The position numbers and the translations under genes were made by a program. Source: Thiosocius sp963753845 (GTDB lineage: Bacteria; Pseudomonadota; Gammaproteobacteria; Chromatiales; Chromatiaceae). From it: a stretch of DNA of 64,000 nucleotides. The notes below the pieces were generated by a model that was not told the origin of the DNA, did no database searches, and worked only from the letters and a program-made list of their open reading frames with translations. The stretch spans positions 186,001 through 250,000 of the forward strand of contig CAVWEI010000026.1 in NCBI GenBank assembly GCA_963753845.1, read 5' to 3'. This document shows, piece by piece, positions 31,194-40,900 of the stretch (positions within the stretch are counted from its first letter, which is position 1; each line of letters opens with the position of its first letter).

Positions 31194-32126
31194 TTACTTC
31201 ATCCCTTTGTATGCCATCTGCACGTCATGGTGCTCCATCATCTCGGTTTCGCGCTGCTTGAGTTCCGCCAGTTTTTCCATACGGCCCGGCTTGATCAGGG
31301 GACCGAGTGAATCCAGGTAGGGGTGTTGCGCGTTCGGCCAATAGACACTGAAGTCCCCCATGTGGTCACGGAAGCTCTTCAGCGGCTGCCCCAGACGCAG
31401 GACGCCGAATTTACGACTGCGACGCACATTGTCCAGATCCAGCTCGATCGGCATGATTTCTTCGTTGTTCTGCGCCTGATACATGACACGCCCATCCGGG
31501 CCACAGACAACGGAGCGACCGCTACCCCCCGCATCCAGCCCATTGACGTCGAACATGTAGCACTGATTGACCGTTGCCATGGCGCGGCAGATCGCAAGCT
31601 CAGTATCACGATCGATGGTACCGGTCAGTGTCGGGTGAAGGATCACCTCCGCACCCATCACCGTCAGGGTACGGATGGTCTCTGGAAACCACATGTCATA
31701 GCAGATGGATACGCCGAAGCGCCCCACGTCGGGAACGTCGAAAATACAGTAATCGTGCCCTGGAGCCACACCCTCCTCGTAAGGGTAGAAGGGGAACATC
31801 TTGCTGTATCGTGAAACGATCTCGCCCTGTGGGTTGATCACCGAGGCGGTGTTGTAAGTCTCTTCACCGCGCGTCTCGAAAACGGAACCCGGCAACAACC
31901 AGATCTGGTACTTGTGAGCCATCGCCTGCATCTCGGCTTCAAATGAACCCGGAAATTCCTGAGCGGTATGCGTTAATGGCCCATATCCACAGAGCTCACT
32001 GAAGACCACCATCTGCACCCAGGGGTAAAGGTTCATCGTGATGTCCAGCTTCAGCTTCATCATCTCGACGTTGGATTGAACTGATGAAACCTTCATCTGA
32101 ATGCCGGCAACTGCAAATCGACTCAT
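31194..32126 (-). CDS. Nitrilase-superfamily amidohydrolase 2 (paralogue of 27923-28861)
   Basis: 310 residues. The triad lies in VVFSELCGYGP (Glu), RYSKMFPFYPYE (Lys) and SICYDMWFPET (Cys). Large blocks such as DVPDVGRFGVSICYDMWF are identical to the first copy, while the C-terminal tails differ (this one ends in a charged helix KLAELKQRETEMMEHH). Two similar but not identical enzymes in one district suggest related substrates or successive steps. It is the last gene of a minus-strand run that includes the 115-kDa-class GDH. Confidence 0.9.
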   Translation of the reverse strand: MSRFAVAGIQMKVSSVQSNVEMMKLKLDITMNLYPWVQMVVFSELCGYGPLTHTAQEFPGSFEAEMQAMAHKYQIWLLPGSVFETRGEETYNTASVINPQGEIVSRYSKMFPFYPYEEGVAPGHDYCIFDVPDVGRFGVSICYDMWFPETIRTLTVMGAEVILHPTLTGTIDRDTELAICRAMATVNQCYMFDVNGLDAGGSGRSVVCGPDGRVMYQAQNNEEIMPIELDLDNVRRSRKFGVLRLGQPLKSFRDHMGDFSVYWPNAQHPYLDSLGPLIKPGRMEKLAELKQRETEMMEHHDVQMAYKGMK

Positions 32127-32298
32127 ATCACCCTCGGTAAATTAAATGTTGGAACCTTAATAAGTATCAGGCATTCGCCTACTGTATTGATTGAACATGC
32201 TGCAGGAGCGGCGTCTTCATTGTCTCGACCGTTAACATGTCGCGGCTGAAGTGAGCAGCACCATAAAGGCATCTTCCGTCAAAAGCGTACATCGTACC

Positions 32299-35298
32299 CT
32301 ATTGATAATTGGGAAAGCGTTTAAGCTGCGCCTCAATAATGGACGAAAACACGGCAGTGTCGTCACCCGAATAAACCATCGAGGACGCCAGTGTATTGGC
32401 GATGATGGCGTGCTTGATCTTGACTGGAATGTTTTTTATCCGTTGCTTGTAGGTGCCGCTACCACGAATCATTTGCGGCATCGAGTGCAGAATGGCATTC
32501 TCATAGTGCGGCTGCAGGCAGAGCACGGGGTTGCTCTCGAAAAACTCAAAAAAGCGTGCATAGTTGGTGTTGATCTCACGACTTACCAGGTTTGAGATCT
32601 CGGTGTATGAGACCGTATCGCCGGCCTCGCGGTGCCGCCTGAGTATGAGATCCGCCTCCTGTTCGGCCAACTGGTTCAGGATAGATACCACGTCGGCCAC
32701 ATATTCGGCCTTGTTTTCGAGAAACTCCTGGTCGCTCAACATCAGGTTTGCGAGGATCTCGTAAGACGATGAGATCACGCCGCACTTGTTGGCCGATGCG
32801 TCGCGCATGATGATCACCCCTCTCTTCTGCAGTTCTGAGCGGGCATCGGGGGTGATGAAAGAATTCGCACCTTCCACGATTACCCGCGCAGAGGGGTTTC
32901 CTGCATCGTCGAAAAAGTTCTGAAAATTGCCGGCGTCGATCGTCTCCGGCCGCCCACCGGCAGGGATGAACAGGTCCGCAGAAACCTTGAACAGAAGGCT
33001 GTTGTAGGCGCGATAGAAATCGTCATTCGACATCCAGGACTCTTCGACACCGTCTTCGGTGCGAAGGACCTTTCGGTAAAGCTTGCGCATGCCCTCGCTT
33101 CGGGTTTCTTTCCGGTAAAGGAGATAACCGCCCGGATTTAACGCGGCGGTGTCATAGGCTTCGACATCCGCTTTCAGTACGATTTTATCCAGTGCGGCCC
33201 GGTCCAGACCCGATGGGTCGTACAGCGCACCGCTGCCATCGACAATCAGTCTGATCTGAACCTGGGGGCAACGTTCCAGCAACAGCCTCATTGCATTCCC
33301 GGCGACATCCCCGTTCGGGCCACCAGTAAATTTCACGCTGAAAGGCTGGCTGTGCATGTCGATGCCAAGCTCCTTCATGGTCACTTCAGCAAACCGCACC
33401 ACACCAATCGAGGTAACGCCATATTCCTTGTGATTGATCCCGATCCTCTTGCTGGAGATGACCCCTTTGCCCAGCAGATAGCCGCGCTTGACCGCCTGCA
33501 CGGCGATCAGCTCGACCATCTCGTCATGCATGTTCTCATCCGGGCCCAGCTCGATAGGTTCGTCCTGACCGTAATAGTCGACCACGCGCGCGTCTGCTGC
33601 CCTGCCCTCTTTGGTCACGTAAAGGTCGAGAAACGCGTTGATGAATCCGAACTGCAGTTTGTAGAGATGCTGGCGCACGAATGCCGCCCCCTCGCCCGGA
33701 TGCGCGTTCAGAATAGCCACCAGCTTCGACCCGCCTTCGTAGATGTCCTTGTTCTTCAGATGCTGGGTGTGCGCAAGTACATAGTTCTCACGGAACATGG
33801 TGTTGGCACTGGTGATGTAGTCGTCTCGTCCCTGGGTGATCAGGGTGCGCCACCCACCACGTGCGATGTCCGAGAAACCAATGTGGTAACCGGACCCGTT
33901 ACGCCCGACAAAGAAGGTGATCCGGAAGGGCCGGTCTTTCGGTAGATCCGAAGTAAATTCCTCGTCCAGGTCCTCCAGATAGGCCGGATCCAGACGGAAC
34001 GCCAGTGCGTGCTTTTCGGCAACGAAGAAGTTTGTTTTCAGGCAGTGGCGGATAAAGGCAACGGCGCAACGAAAAATGGTGCGGCGGAACCCGTCCAGGA
34101 ACCGCCGGCCGGTATCGTATTCCTCGACCGCGAGTAAGGTCTGTTCAAGCGTGTCCGCATATGAAACGTCCCGCTCGAGGATTTCCGGATCAAAACGGGC
34201 GTGGAAAAGGGCGACAAGCTTGAGGCTGATATCCGGGTGATTCTGGAACGCCCGCATGATCCCTTCCAGATCGAAGGTGTCAGGACGGTTGTGCGCGAGA
34301 TTGGTATGACAAAAACCGATCATGGCATCGACCAGGCTTGCATCCGTTCCACTGGAGAGCCCGCCCCTGACAAACACCTCATAGCTATGAGACTGAATGG
34401 AAAGAATTTGTATATTGTACAACTCGCGCTGAAGCTGTTGGTAAAGACTCGATGACTTTGTCAACTGATGCCCGTCTAGAACTCGCACGTAAAACGTGGA
34501 CAGCAGATAGGGATAGACACCGTCACTGACCGTCAGGCAGTACAGGCGCATGACCTCGACGCCCAGACGACTGAGTGCCTCAATGATCTGAAGCAGAAAG
34601 CCCTTATGAGGTGGGTTGCCGATTCCGAGTATCAGCCGATACTCCTCGATACCGTCGCTTTCCGGAAGTGGCTCTACATCCAGATGCACACCGTCATCGG
34701 CCTTGGTTTTCCAATAAAGGTAGATGACTCGCGCAACCCGCTCAAGCGGCGACACCCGAACGTACTCTTCGTTGTTATGCCACAACATTTCCAGGATTCC
34801 AGCCAGCTCACTCTTGTTGAAGTCCGGGTAGAGAATCGGCATGAGCCCTGCGATAGAGTCAAAGATGTCGGACGGCAGAGCCGCCCCTCCACCCTGGGCA
34901 ATCTCACTTTCTTCCTTGCGCTGGTAGTCGAAGCGCAGCACCTCCAGTTTCTCGCTAATACCCGGCAGCGGGGCCATGGAAGTCGTGATTTCCCCATAGG
35001 AGATATTCTTCTCACGCAGAGCGCCCAACGCCCGGTGGAGTGACCCGGGCTCGTCCAACTGGGCGATCATGCTGCGATCTTCCCGGGCAACGAGATTGAG
35101 GCGGCGAAAATCGGCCATCCTGTGCAGGTTGATTGCAAGCAGGGTGAGTGCCTCGGCATCGTCCGTATTGAAACTGAAGAAATAGCGATGCATCTCGGTG
35201 TTGAGCCAGGCGAGATTATCTTCCAGTTTCTCCTGGTCCAGCCTGACCCTGTCTTTGACCCGGTTCAGCACCAGCAAATCATTTGTCATCGATGGCAT
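32299..35298 (-). CDS. NAD-dependent glutamate dehydrogenase, 115-kDa class
   Basis: 999 residues from the ATG at 35298, which matches the roughly 115-kDa class of NAD-GDH. The N-terminal half is a regulatory region with ACT-like segments; the catalytic domain includes RDDYITSANTMFRENYVLA, NKDIYEGGSKLV and the nucleotide-binding part around FTGGPNGDVAGNAM and VVEGANSFIT. It deaminates glutamate to 2-oxoglutarate and ammonium, the catabolic direction. It follows a TAXI-TRAP-UspA transporter run on the same strand, which points to imported glutamate or a precursor as substrate source. Confidence 0.9.
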   Translation of the reverse strand: MPSMTNDLLVLNRVKDRVRLDQEKLEDNLAWLNTEMHRYFFSFNTDDAEALTLLAINLHRMADFRRLNLVAREDRSMIAQLDEPGSLHRALGALREKNISYGEITTSMAPLPGISEKLEVLRFDYQRKEESEIAQGGGAALPSDIFDSIAGLMPILYPDFNKSELAGILEMLWHNNEEYVRVSPLERVARVIYLYWKTKADDGVHLDVEPLPESDGIEEYRLILGIGNPPHKGFLLQIIEALSRLGVEVMRLYCLTVSDGVYPYLLSTFYVRVLDGHQLTKSSSLYQQLQRELYNIQILSIQSHSYEVFVRGGLSSGTDASLVDAMIGFCHTNLAHNRPDTFDLEGIMRAFQNHPDISLKLVALFHARFDPEILERDVSYADTLEQTLLAVEEYDTGRRFLDGFRRTIFRCAVAFIRHCLKTNFFVAEKHALAFRLDPAYLEDLDEEFTSDLPKDRPFRITFFVGRNGSGYHIGFSDIARGGWRTLITQGRDDYITSANTMFRENYVLAHTQHLKNKDIYEGGSKLVAILNAHPGEGAAFVRQHLYKLQFGFINAFLDLYVTKEGRAADARVVDYYGQDEPIELGPDENMHDEMVELIAVQAVKRGYLLGKGVISSKRIGINHKEYGVTSIGVVRFAEVTMKELGIDMHSQPFSVKFTGGPNGDVAGNAMRLLLERCPQVQIRLIVDGSGALYDPSGLDRAALDKIVLKADVEAYDTAALNPGGYLLYRKETRSEGMRKLYRKVLRTEDGVEESWMSNDDFYRAYNSLLFKVSADLFIPAGGRPETIDAGNFQNFFDDAGNPSARVIVEGANSFITPDARSELQKRGVIIMRDASANKCGVISSSYEILANLMLSDQEFLENKAEYVADVVSILNQLAEQEADLILRRHREAGDTVSYTEISNLVSREINTNYARFFEFFESNPVLCLQPHYENAILHSMPQMIRGSGTYKQRIKNIPVKIKHAIIANTLASSMVYSGDDTAVFSSIIEAQLKRFPNYQ

Positions 35299-35463
35299 CT
35301 CAATCTCTTCCCGTCCGCAGACCTTCGGCAAACGGCTCGCATACGGGCGGGCCAGACGAAAAACGCCGGTCTCAAGAACAAGGATCAGTTCTGCGCGTCA
35401 GAAATCTGATCCGAGGCTTGACGACCGGCGACTGCTGGGGCCGGAGCCCCTGCAGCTCATTCT

Positions 35464-35890
35464 CTATTCCAGGACCAGAACTGCGGTCTTGGCGTGGTGA
35501 ATAACCTTGTCGGTGTTGCCGCCCAGGATGTAGTGGCGCCGCGGCCCACCCTTGCGGGTCATGATGATCAGATCGCAATTGACCTCTTCGACTGTCTGCA
35601 GAATCTGTTCATATACCGACCCAACCGCAATGATTGTCTGCGCGGTGACATCCTCTGGTATGTGCGCAGCGACGAAGGCATGGAGCTCCTTGCTCATCTG
35701 TCGCATGCGCCTTCTTCTCGAAATCCACCGGAAAAAAGCTTTCGACCGTCGGGTAATCGAAACTCGGCACCACCGTCATCACGTGCAGCCTCGAACCACA
35801 TTTTCGCGCCAGAAAGATCGCGGTCTCCAAGGGGGTTTCCCAGGTCACCGGGTCACTGGTATTGATGGGTAACAAAATATCCTTGAACAT
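35464..35890 (-). pseudogene. Universal stress protein (UspA family), one frameshift
   Basis: The N-terminal part (MFKDILLPINTSDPVTWETP) and C-terminal part (CDLIIMTRKGGPRRHYILGGNT, ending KTAVLVLE) of a UspA of about 140 residues lie in different frames. Changing frame near 35711 joins them as DFEKK-MRQMSKELHAF. The ATP-binding G-2x-G-9x-G-(S/T) type loop is partly visible at GGPRRHYILGGNT. It lies 12 bp after the TRAP permease gene. UspA-type TeaD in Halomonas regulates a TRAP transporter, so a regulatory link is reasonable. A sequencing error could explain the break. Confidence 0.8.
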
Positions 35891-35902
35891 GATTGCTCTC
35901 CG

Positions 35903-38518
35903 CTAGGCCTCGGCTCGAACCGTTTCATTGACATCCCTGCGTTTGCGCTGCATCACGATGATCAGCCCGAGCAGGATCAGGGCGGGCACGAACATCAGCT
36001 CCTTCCAGGGCTGGGATTCAGGTACACGCACCTTGAGAATCTTCTGGTCCCAATCCAAACCGGCCTTCTGTGCCGGTGAGCCAAACGTCACGTTGTCCAC
36101 GATGACCGCGCCGTCCTTCTCGACCACCTGGAGACCGGCTGCCTCGATACGCTCCTGGCCGGTTGCGCCTGCGGGTATGCTCAGCAGGGCCACAAACTCC
36201 TTTGGTGATCCAACCTCGTCCACGCCGGCGATCCGCAGCCGCAGCTGCTCATCAGGTGCCAGCGTCGCGGCAACCTCCGTCAATCGTGTCGGTTCTTCGT
36301 CCGCATAGGGCGGCACCACCATATCCATCCAGAATCCGGGCCGGAAAAGGGTGAATGCGATCAGTATCAGCAGCACCGATTCGTAAAAGCGGCTCTTGAC
36401 GATGAAGAACCCCTGCGTCGCAGCCGAAAAGATCAGTATCGCGATCGTGGCGATGATGAATATGAAGATCCCGTGCGCCCAGTCGACATTGATCAGCAGG
36501 ATATCGGTGTTAAAGATGAACAGGAACGGCAGAATCGCGGTTCGCAGGCTGTAGAAAAAGGCCACAAAACCCGTTCGGATCGGGTCGCCACCCGATATGG
36601 CGGCGGCCGCAAACGAGGCCAGGCCGACGGGGGGCGTCACGTCCGCCATGATGCCGAAATAGAACACGAACATGTGCACGGCGATCAGTGGCACGATCAG
36701 CCCGTTCTGCGTACCCAGCTCCACGATAACCGGTGCCAGCAACGAGGACACCACGATGTAGTTGGCCGTGGTCGGCAGACCCATGCCGAGGATCAGGCTC
36801 AATACCGCGGTGAGAATCAGCATCAGCAGGATATGGCCGAATGACAGCACCTCGACCAGGTCCGCCAGCACCGCACCGACCCCGGTCTGCGACACCGCGC
36901 CGACGATGACGCCGGCGGTCGCGGTCGCAATACCGATGCCGATCATGTTGCGTGCGCCGTCGATAAGACCCTGTTTCAGGTCAGCCAGCCCCACCATGAA
37001 CTGGCGGCCCAGATCACTCTGCCGCCGCACCAATGCCTTGATAGCGGGCTGGGTCACCAGGATAAAGATCAGCAGCATCGCCGCCCAGAAGGCGGACAGT
37101 CCTGGGGACAGGCGTTCCACCATCAGGCACCAGACCAGCACCACCACCGGCAGGAGGAAGTGCAGGCCCGATTTCACCGTCGGGGCTGGCTCCGGCAGTT
37201 TCGTGACCGGCTGGTTCGGGTCATCGAGTTCCAGTTCGGGGAAACGGGCGCCGAAGACAATCAGTGAAACGTAGACCGCCACCAATATGACGGCGATTAT
37301 CCAGCTCGCGGCATCACCGAACGCCGGCTTCATCCAGCCGACGCCGTAGTAGACCGCGAAGGCCAGACCAGTTACCAGCAGGAAGCCGGTCAGAATACCA
37401 ATAATGCGCCGTACCCACGGCTTGGGTTCAACCGCCCTGGGCAGCCCTTGCATGTTCGCCTTCATCGCCTCGAGATGGACGATGTATACGAGGGCAATAT
37501 AAGAGATAAGGGCCGGCACGAAGGCATGCTTGATCACCTCGAAATAAGAGATGCCGACGTATTCGACCATCAGAAAGGCCGCCGCCCCCATCACGGGTGG
37601 CATGATCTGGCCGTTAACACTCGATGCGACCTCTACGGCGCCGGCCTTTTCCGCGGAAAAGCCGACCCGCTTCATCAGCGGTATCGTGAAGGTCCCGGTG
37701 GTCACCACATTGGCGATACTTGAGCCGGAGATCAGCCCGGTCATCGCGGAGGAGACCACCGCCGCCTTCGCCGGACCGCCGCGCATGTGGCCCATGAGCG
37801 AGAAGGCCACCTTGATGAAGTAGTTACCGGCACCCGCCTTGTCGAGCAACGCACCGAACAGCACAAACAGGAAAACGAAACTGGTGGAGACACCGAGCGC
37901 AATACCGAACACGCCTTCCGTGGAGATCCACTGATGATTGGCCACTGCGGCGAGACTCGCACCCTTGTGTGCCAGCATCGCAGGCATGTAGGGACCGGCA
38001 AAGGTGTAGATCAGAAAGACCGCTGCAACGATCATCAACGGCGGCCCCAACGCGCGTCGGGTTGCCTCCAATAGCAGCACCATGCCGACACAGGCGACAG
38101 CAATATCAATGGTCGTCGGTGCTGCCGGCCTCGCGGCCAGCTGATTGTAGAACAGAAAGATATAGCCGGCACAAAATGCGCCTACCAATGCCAGTACCCA
38201 GTCCTGAACGGGTATGTAGTCATGCGGCGAATTCTTGCGTGGCGGGTAGGCCAGATAGGCGAGGAATATGGCAAACGCCAGATGGATCGACCGTGTCTCG
38301 GTATCGTTGAATACCCCGAACTCCACCATGAACGGCAATGGCGACGCGATCCAAAGCTGGAACAGCGACCATATACCGGCGGTGGTCAGAATGATTTTGC
38401 CGGCAGCGCCCGGCGGCGTACGCGCACCTGTGTCGGACTGTGCAATCAGATCCTGCAGCTCGTCATGCTTTTGCTTATCGTTGCCCACGGACGCATCTTT
38501 CGAAACACCGTTAGTCAT
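35903..38518 (-). CDS. TRAP transporter fused 4TM/12TM permease (TAXI type) with DUF3394-like C-terminus
   Basis: 871 residues with some 16-18 membrane helices. The N-terminal part is the small DctQ-like unit, the rest the DctM-like unit, with conserved TEGVFGIALGVSTSFVFLFV, SGSSIANVVTTGTFTIPLMK and GMGLPTTANYIVVSSLLAP. About 120 C-terminal residues form a soluble domain with PDZ-like phrases (VTFGSPAQKAGLDWDQKIL), then a last helix. It imports an organic acid or amino acid with the Na+ gradient, using the TAXI receptors encoded upstream. Fused permeases are usual for TAXI systems. This is an intact paralogue of 45314-47913. Confidence 0.93.
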   Translation of the reverse strand: MTNGVSKDASVGNDKQKHDELQDLIAQSDTGARTPPGAAGKIILTTAGIWSLFQLWIASPLPFMVEFGVFNDTETRSIHLAFAIFLAYLAYPPRKNSPHDYIPVQDWVLALVGAFCAGYIFLFYNQLAARPAAPTTIDIAVACVGMVLLLEATRRALGPPLMIVAAVFLIYTFAGPYMPAMLAHKGASLAAVANHQWISTEGVFGIALGVSTSFVFLFVLFGALLDKAGAGNYFIKVAFSLMGHMRGGPAKAAVVSSAMTGLISGSSIANVVTTGTFTIPLMKRVGFSAEKAGAVEVASSVNGQIMPPVMGAAAFLMVEYVGISYFEVIKHAFVPALISYIALVYIVHLEAMKANMQGLPRAVEPKPWVRRIIGILTGFLLVTGLAFAVYYGVGWMKPAFGDAASWIIAVILVAVYVSLIVFGARFPELELDDPNQPVTKLPEPAPTVKSGLHFLLPVVVLVWCLMVERLSPGLSAFWAAMLLIFILVTQPAIKALVRRQSDLGRQFMVGLADLKQGLIDGARNMIGIGIATATAGVIVGAVSQTGVGAVLADLVEVLSFGHILLMLILTAVLSLILGMGLPTTANYIVVSSLLAPVIVELGTQNGLIVPLIAVHMFVFYFGIMADVTPPVGLASFAAAAISGGDPIRTGFVAFFYSLRTAILPFLFIFNTDILLINVDWAHGIFIFIIATIAILIFSAATQGFFIVKSRFYESVLLILIAFTLFRPGFWMDMVVPPYADEEPTRLTEVAATLAPDEQLRLRIAGVDEVGSPKEFVALLSIPAGATGQERIEAAGLQVVEKDGAVIVDNVTFGSPAQKAGLDWDQKILKVRVPESQPWKELMFVPALILLGLIIVMQRKRRDVNETVRAEA

Positions 38519-38590
38519 GGCGCTTCCTCCTGAAATTGATCTTCTTGTATGAAAGCCGATGCAACAGACAGTGGAGTGTGGACTCCATGC

Positions 38591-39556
38591 CTACTCGGTG
38601 ATCCACCCACGCTCGATGTAGTAACGGCGCGCGCCCTCATGCAAAGGCGCTGAAAGTCCCTCGGTGACCATCTTTGCGGGTTCCAGATCGGCAAAGGCCG
38701 GGTGCATTCCACGGAACCGTTCAAGATTTTCGAAGACCGACTTGACGATCTGGTAGACCGTGTCTGCATCGAGGTTACTGGATGCCACCACCGTGGCCTT
38801 GACCCCGAAAGTGGATACCGGATCCGGATTGCCGGGATACAGTCCTCCGGGCACCTGCACGTGAGCATAATAAGGGCTGTCCTCGACCAGGCGGTCGATC
38901 TCCGGCCCCTTCACCTCGATGATTCGGGAGTTGCACGCCGAAGCTGCGTGTGCAACCGAGGGATTCGGGTGGCCAACGGTGTAGATCATGGCCTGAATCC
39001 GGTTCTGGCAGAGTGCCATGGCCTGTTGCGATGCGGGCAACTCATTGGCGAGCGAAAACACGCTCTTATCCCAGCCTTTTGCGGCCATGACCACCTCCAT
39101 GGTGGCATGTTGGCCCGAGCCCGGATTGCCGATGTTCACGCGCTTGCCTTTGAGATCGTCGAAAGAGTTGATCCCGGAATCGGCACGTGCCACCAAGGTG
39201 AACGGCTCACCGTGAAGCGAGAAAAGCGACCGCAGATTGTTATCGGGACCCGCGGCGGTGAACGGTCCATCGCCCTTGTAGTCGTGGTACTGCCAATCGG
39301 ACTGGGCCAGGCCCACTTGCAGCCCCCCTTCGCGAACCTGTTCAAGGTTGTCGATGGACCCGGGTGAGGTCTTGGGCGCACAGATGATGCCATGCTCATC
39401 CGTTCCGGCATTCACCAGACGGCAGATGGCACGTCCGGCCTGATAATAAATCCCTGATGAACTGCCCGTGCCGACCGTTACTTCCGCGGCGCCCATGGCT
39501 GACATCGCACAGCCAAAAAGCAGAAACCCGGATACAACAAAGCGTGTCATCTTCAT
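38591..39556 (-). CDS. TAXI-family TRAP substrate-binding protein 1
   Basis: 321 residues with a signal peptide (about 1-22, ending SAMGA). The TAXI signature VTVGTGSSSGIYYQAGRAIC opens the mature protein, and GKRVNIGNPGSGQHATMEVV and GHPNPSVAHAASAC are ligand-site blocks. Periplasmic receptor that delivers substrate to the permease. Studied TAXI proteins often bind glutamate or small dicarboxylates; the substrate here is unknown, but glutamate dehydrogenase in the same run supports glutamate. It lies about 70 bp upstream of the permease gene. Confidence 0.92.
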   Translation of the reverse strand: MKMTRFVVSGFLLFGCAMSAMGAAEVTVGTGSSSGIYYQAGRAICRLVNAGTDEHGIICAPKTSPGSIDNLEQVREGGLQVGLAQSDWQYHDYKGDGPFTAAGPDNNLRSLFSLHGEPFTLVARADSGINSFDDLKGKRVNIGNPGSGQHATMEVVMAAKGWDKSVFSLANELPASQQAMALCQNRIQAMIYTVGHPNPSVAHAASACNSRIIEVKGPEIDRLVEDSPYYAHVQVPGGLYPGNPDPVSTFGVKATVVASSNLDADTVYQIVKSVFENLERFRGMHPAFADLEPAKMVTEGLSAPLHEGARRYYIERGWITE

Positions 39557-39654
39557 GACCCGTCCCCCTTAACTGGCGTACTTTATATTTTTGCTCTGTA
39601 CACAACGTCCGGGCGTACAGGCCTGTGTGACATGTGGCCTGTACGCCCCGGTTT

Positions 39655-40623
39655 TTATTGCATCAGGCCTTTTTCCTTGAAGTATTTCAGAGAACCTTCG
39701 TGCAGTGGCGCCGACAGGCCATCGGTGACCATCTTCTCCTTCTCCAGGTTGGCAAAGGCCGGGTGCAGAGCCTTGAACCGGTCGAAGTTGTCGAATACTG
39801 CCTTGACGACCGCATAGATGGTGTCCTCGTCAGAGGCGGTGGAAGAGACGAAGGTCGCGACCACGCCGAAGGTCTCTACGTCCGCATCGGTGCCGGTATA
39901 CATACCGCCAGGCACCTTGCCCATGGCGTAGTAGGGCTTGTCCTCAACCAGCTTGCTGATCTCACCACCGGTGACCGGGACGACTACCGCCTCGCAGGAA
40001 CTGGTGGCCTCCTGGATGGAACCGCTCGGGTGTCCAACCACGAACACCATGGCGTCGATCTTGTTGTCGCACAATGCCTGCGCCTGCTCCGAAGATTTCA
40101 GCTCGGAGGCCAGTTTGAAGTCATCATTGGTCCAGCCCTTGGCCTCCATGATCACGTCGATGGTGGCACGCTGACCGGAGCCCGGGTTACCGATATTGAC
40201 CCGCTTGCCCTTGAGATCGTCGAAAGAATTGATCCCTGCATCCTTTCGCGCAATGACGGTGAAAAGTTCAGGGTGCACACCGAACACCGACCGCAGGTCG
40301 TCCCAGGGACCCTGGTCCGTGAACGCGCCCAGGCCGTTCAGGGCATTAAACCCCTGGTCAGACTGGGCCACGCCCATGTTCTGATCACCCGAGCGAATGG
40401 CATTGAGGTTGGCCACCGAGCCGCCTGTCGAGGGCGCGGTGCACTTCAGCCCTGTCTTGGCGCTGTCACGGTTGACCAGTTTGCAGATGGACTGACCCAC
40501 CACGTAGTAAACGCCGGTCTGACCACCCGTACCGATGGTAACGAATTTGTCCGCTGCGAATGAGGTACCCGCTACCGTCGTCAGCAGCAAGGAAGCGGCC
40601 GCCAAAATTAATCGTTTCTTCAT
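39655..40623 (-). CDS. TAXI-family TRAP substrate-binding protein 2
   Basis: 322 residues from the ATG at 40623 (GGAGGAG 9 bp upstream). Signal peptide to about residue 23 (TSFAADKF), then VTIGTGGQTGVYYVVGQSIC, GKRVNIGNPGSGQRATIDVI and VVGHPSGSIQEATSSC. It is a clear paralogue of TAXI 1 and TAXI 3. Two receptors in front of one permease suggest two ligands or two affinities for the same ligand. It is the first gene of the run, behind about 280 bp of non-coding sequence that should hold the promoter. Confidence 0.92.
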   Translation of the reverse strand: MKKRLILAAASLLLTTVAGTSFAADKFVTIGTGGQTGVYYVVGQSICKLVNRDSAKTGLKCTAPSTGGSVANLNAIRSGDQNMGVAQSDQGFNALNGLGAFTDQGPWDDLRSVFGVHPELFTVIARKDAGINSFDDLKGKRVNIGNPGSGQRATIDVIMEAKGWTNDDFKLASELKSSEQAQALCDNKIDAMVFVVGHPSGSIQEATSSCEAVVVPVTGGEISKLVEDKPYYAMGKVPGGMYTGTDADVETFGVVATFVSSTASDEDTIYAVVKAVFDNFDRFKALHPAFANLEKEKMVTDGLSAPLHEGSLKYFKEKGLMQ

Positions 40624-40900
40624 TTTTCCAATCTCCTCCAATATGTATTTTTTTGGTTGCGGGCAGTGACCGTCTCGCCGGGTATCAACTCAGACGTAAT
40701 TCCTGCAACTAATTCAGCGTAGCATTTTCTATAGCGCCCGGCATGAAATTCGTTGAATAAATTCGGACGTTGTTGAATATATTTATACATAATTAAGTAC
40801 TTGCATTGTGCGTACCTGACCCCGGGAGGAATCAGCAAGGGCGCTAAGAGTGGCTCAGGTTCAGGGGCCGGCTTCGACAGGGGGATTTCGCCCAAACCCG

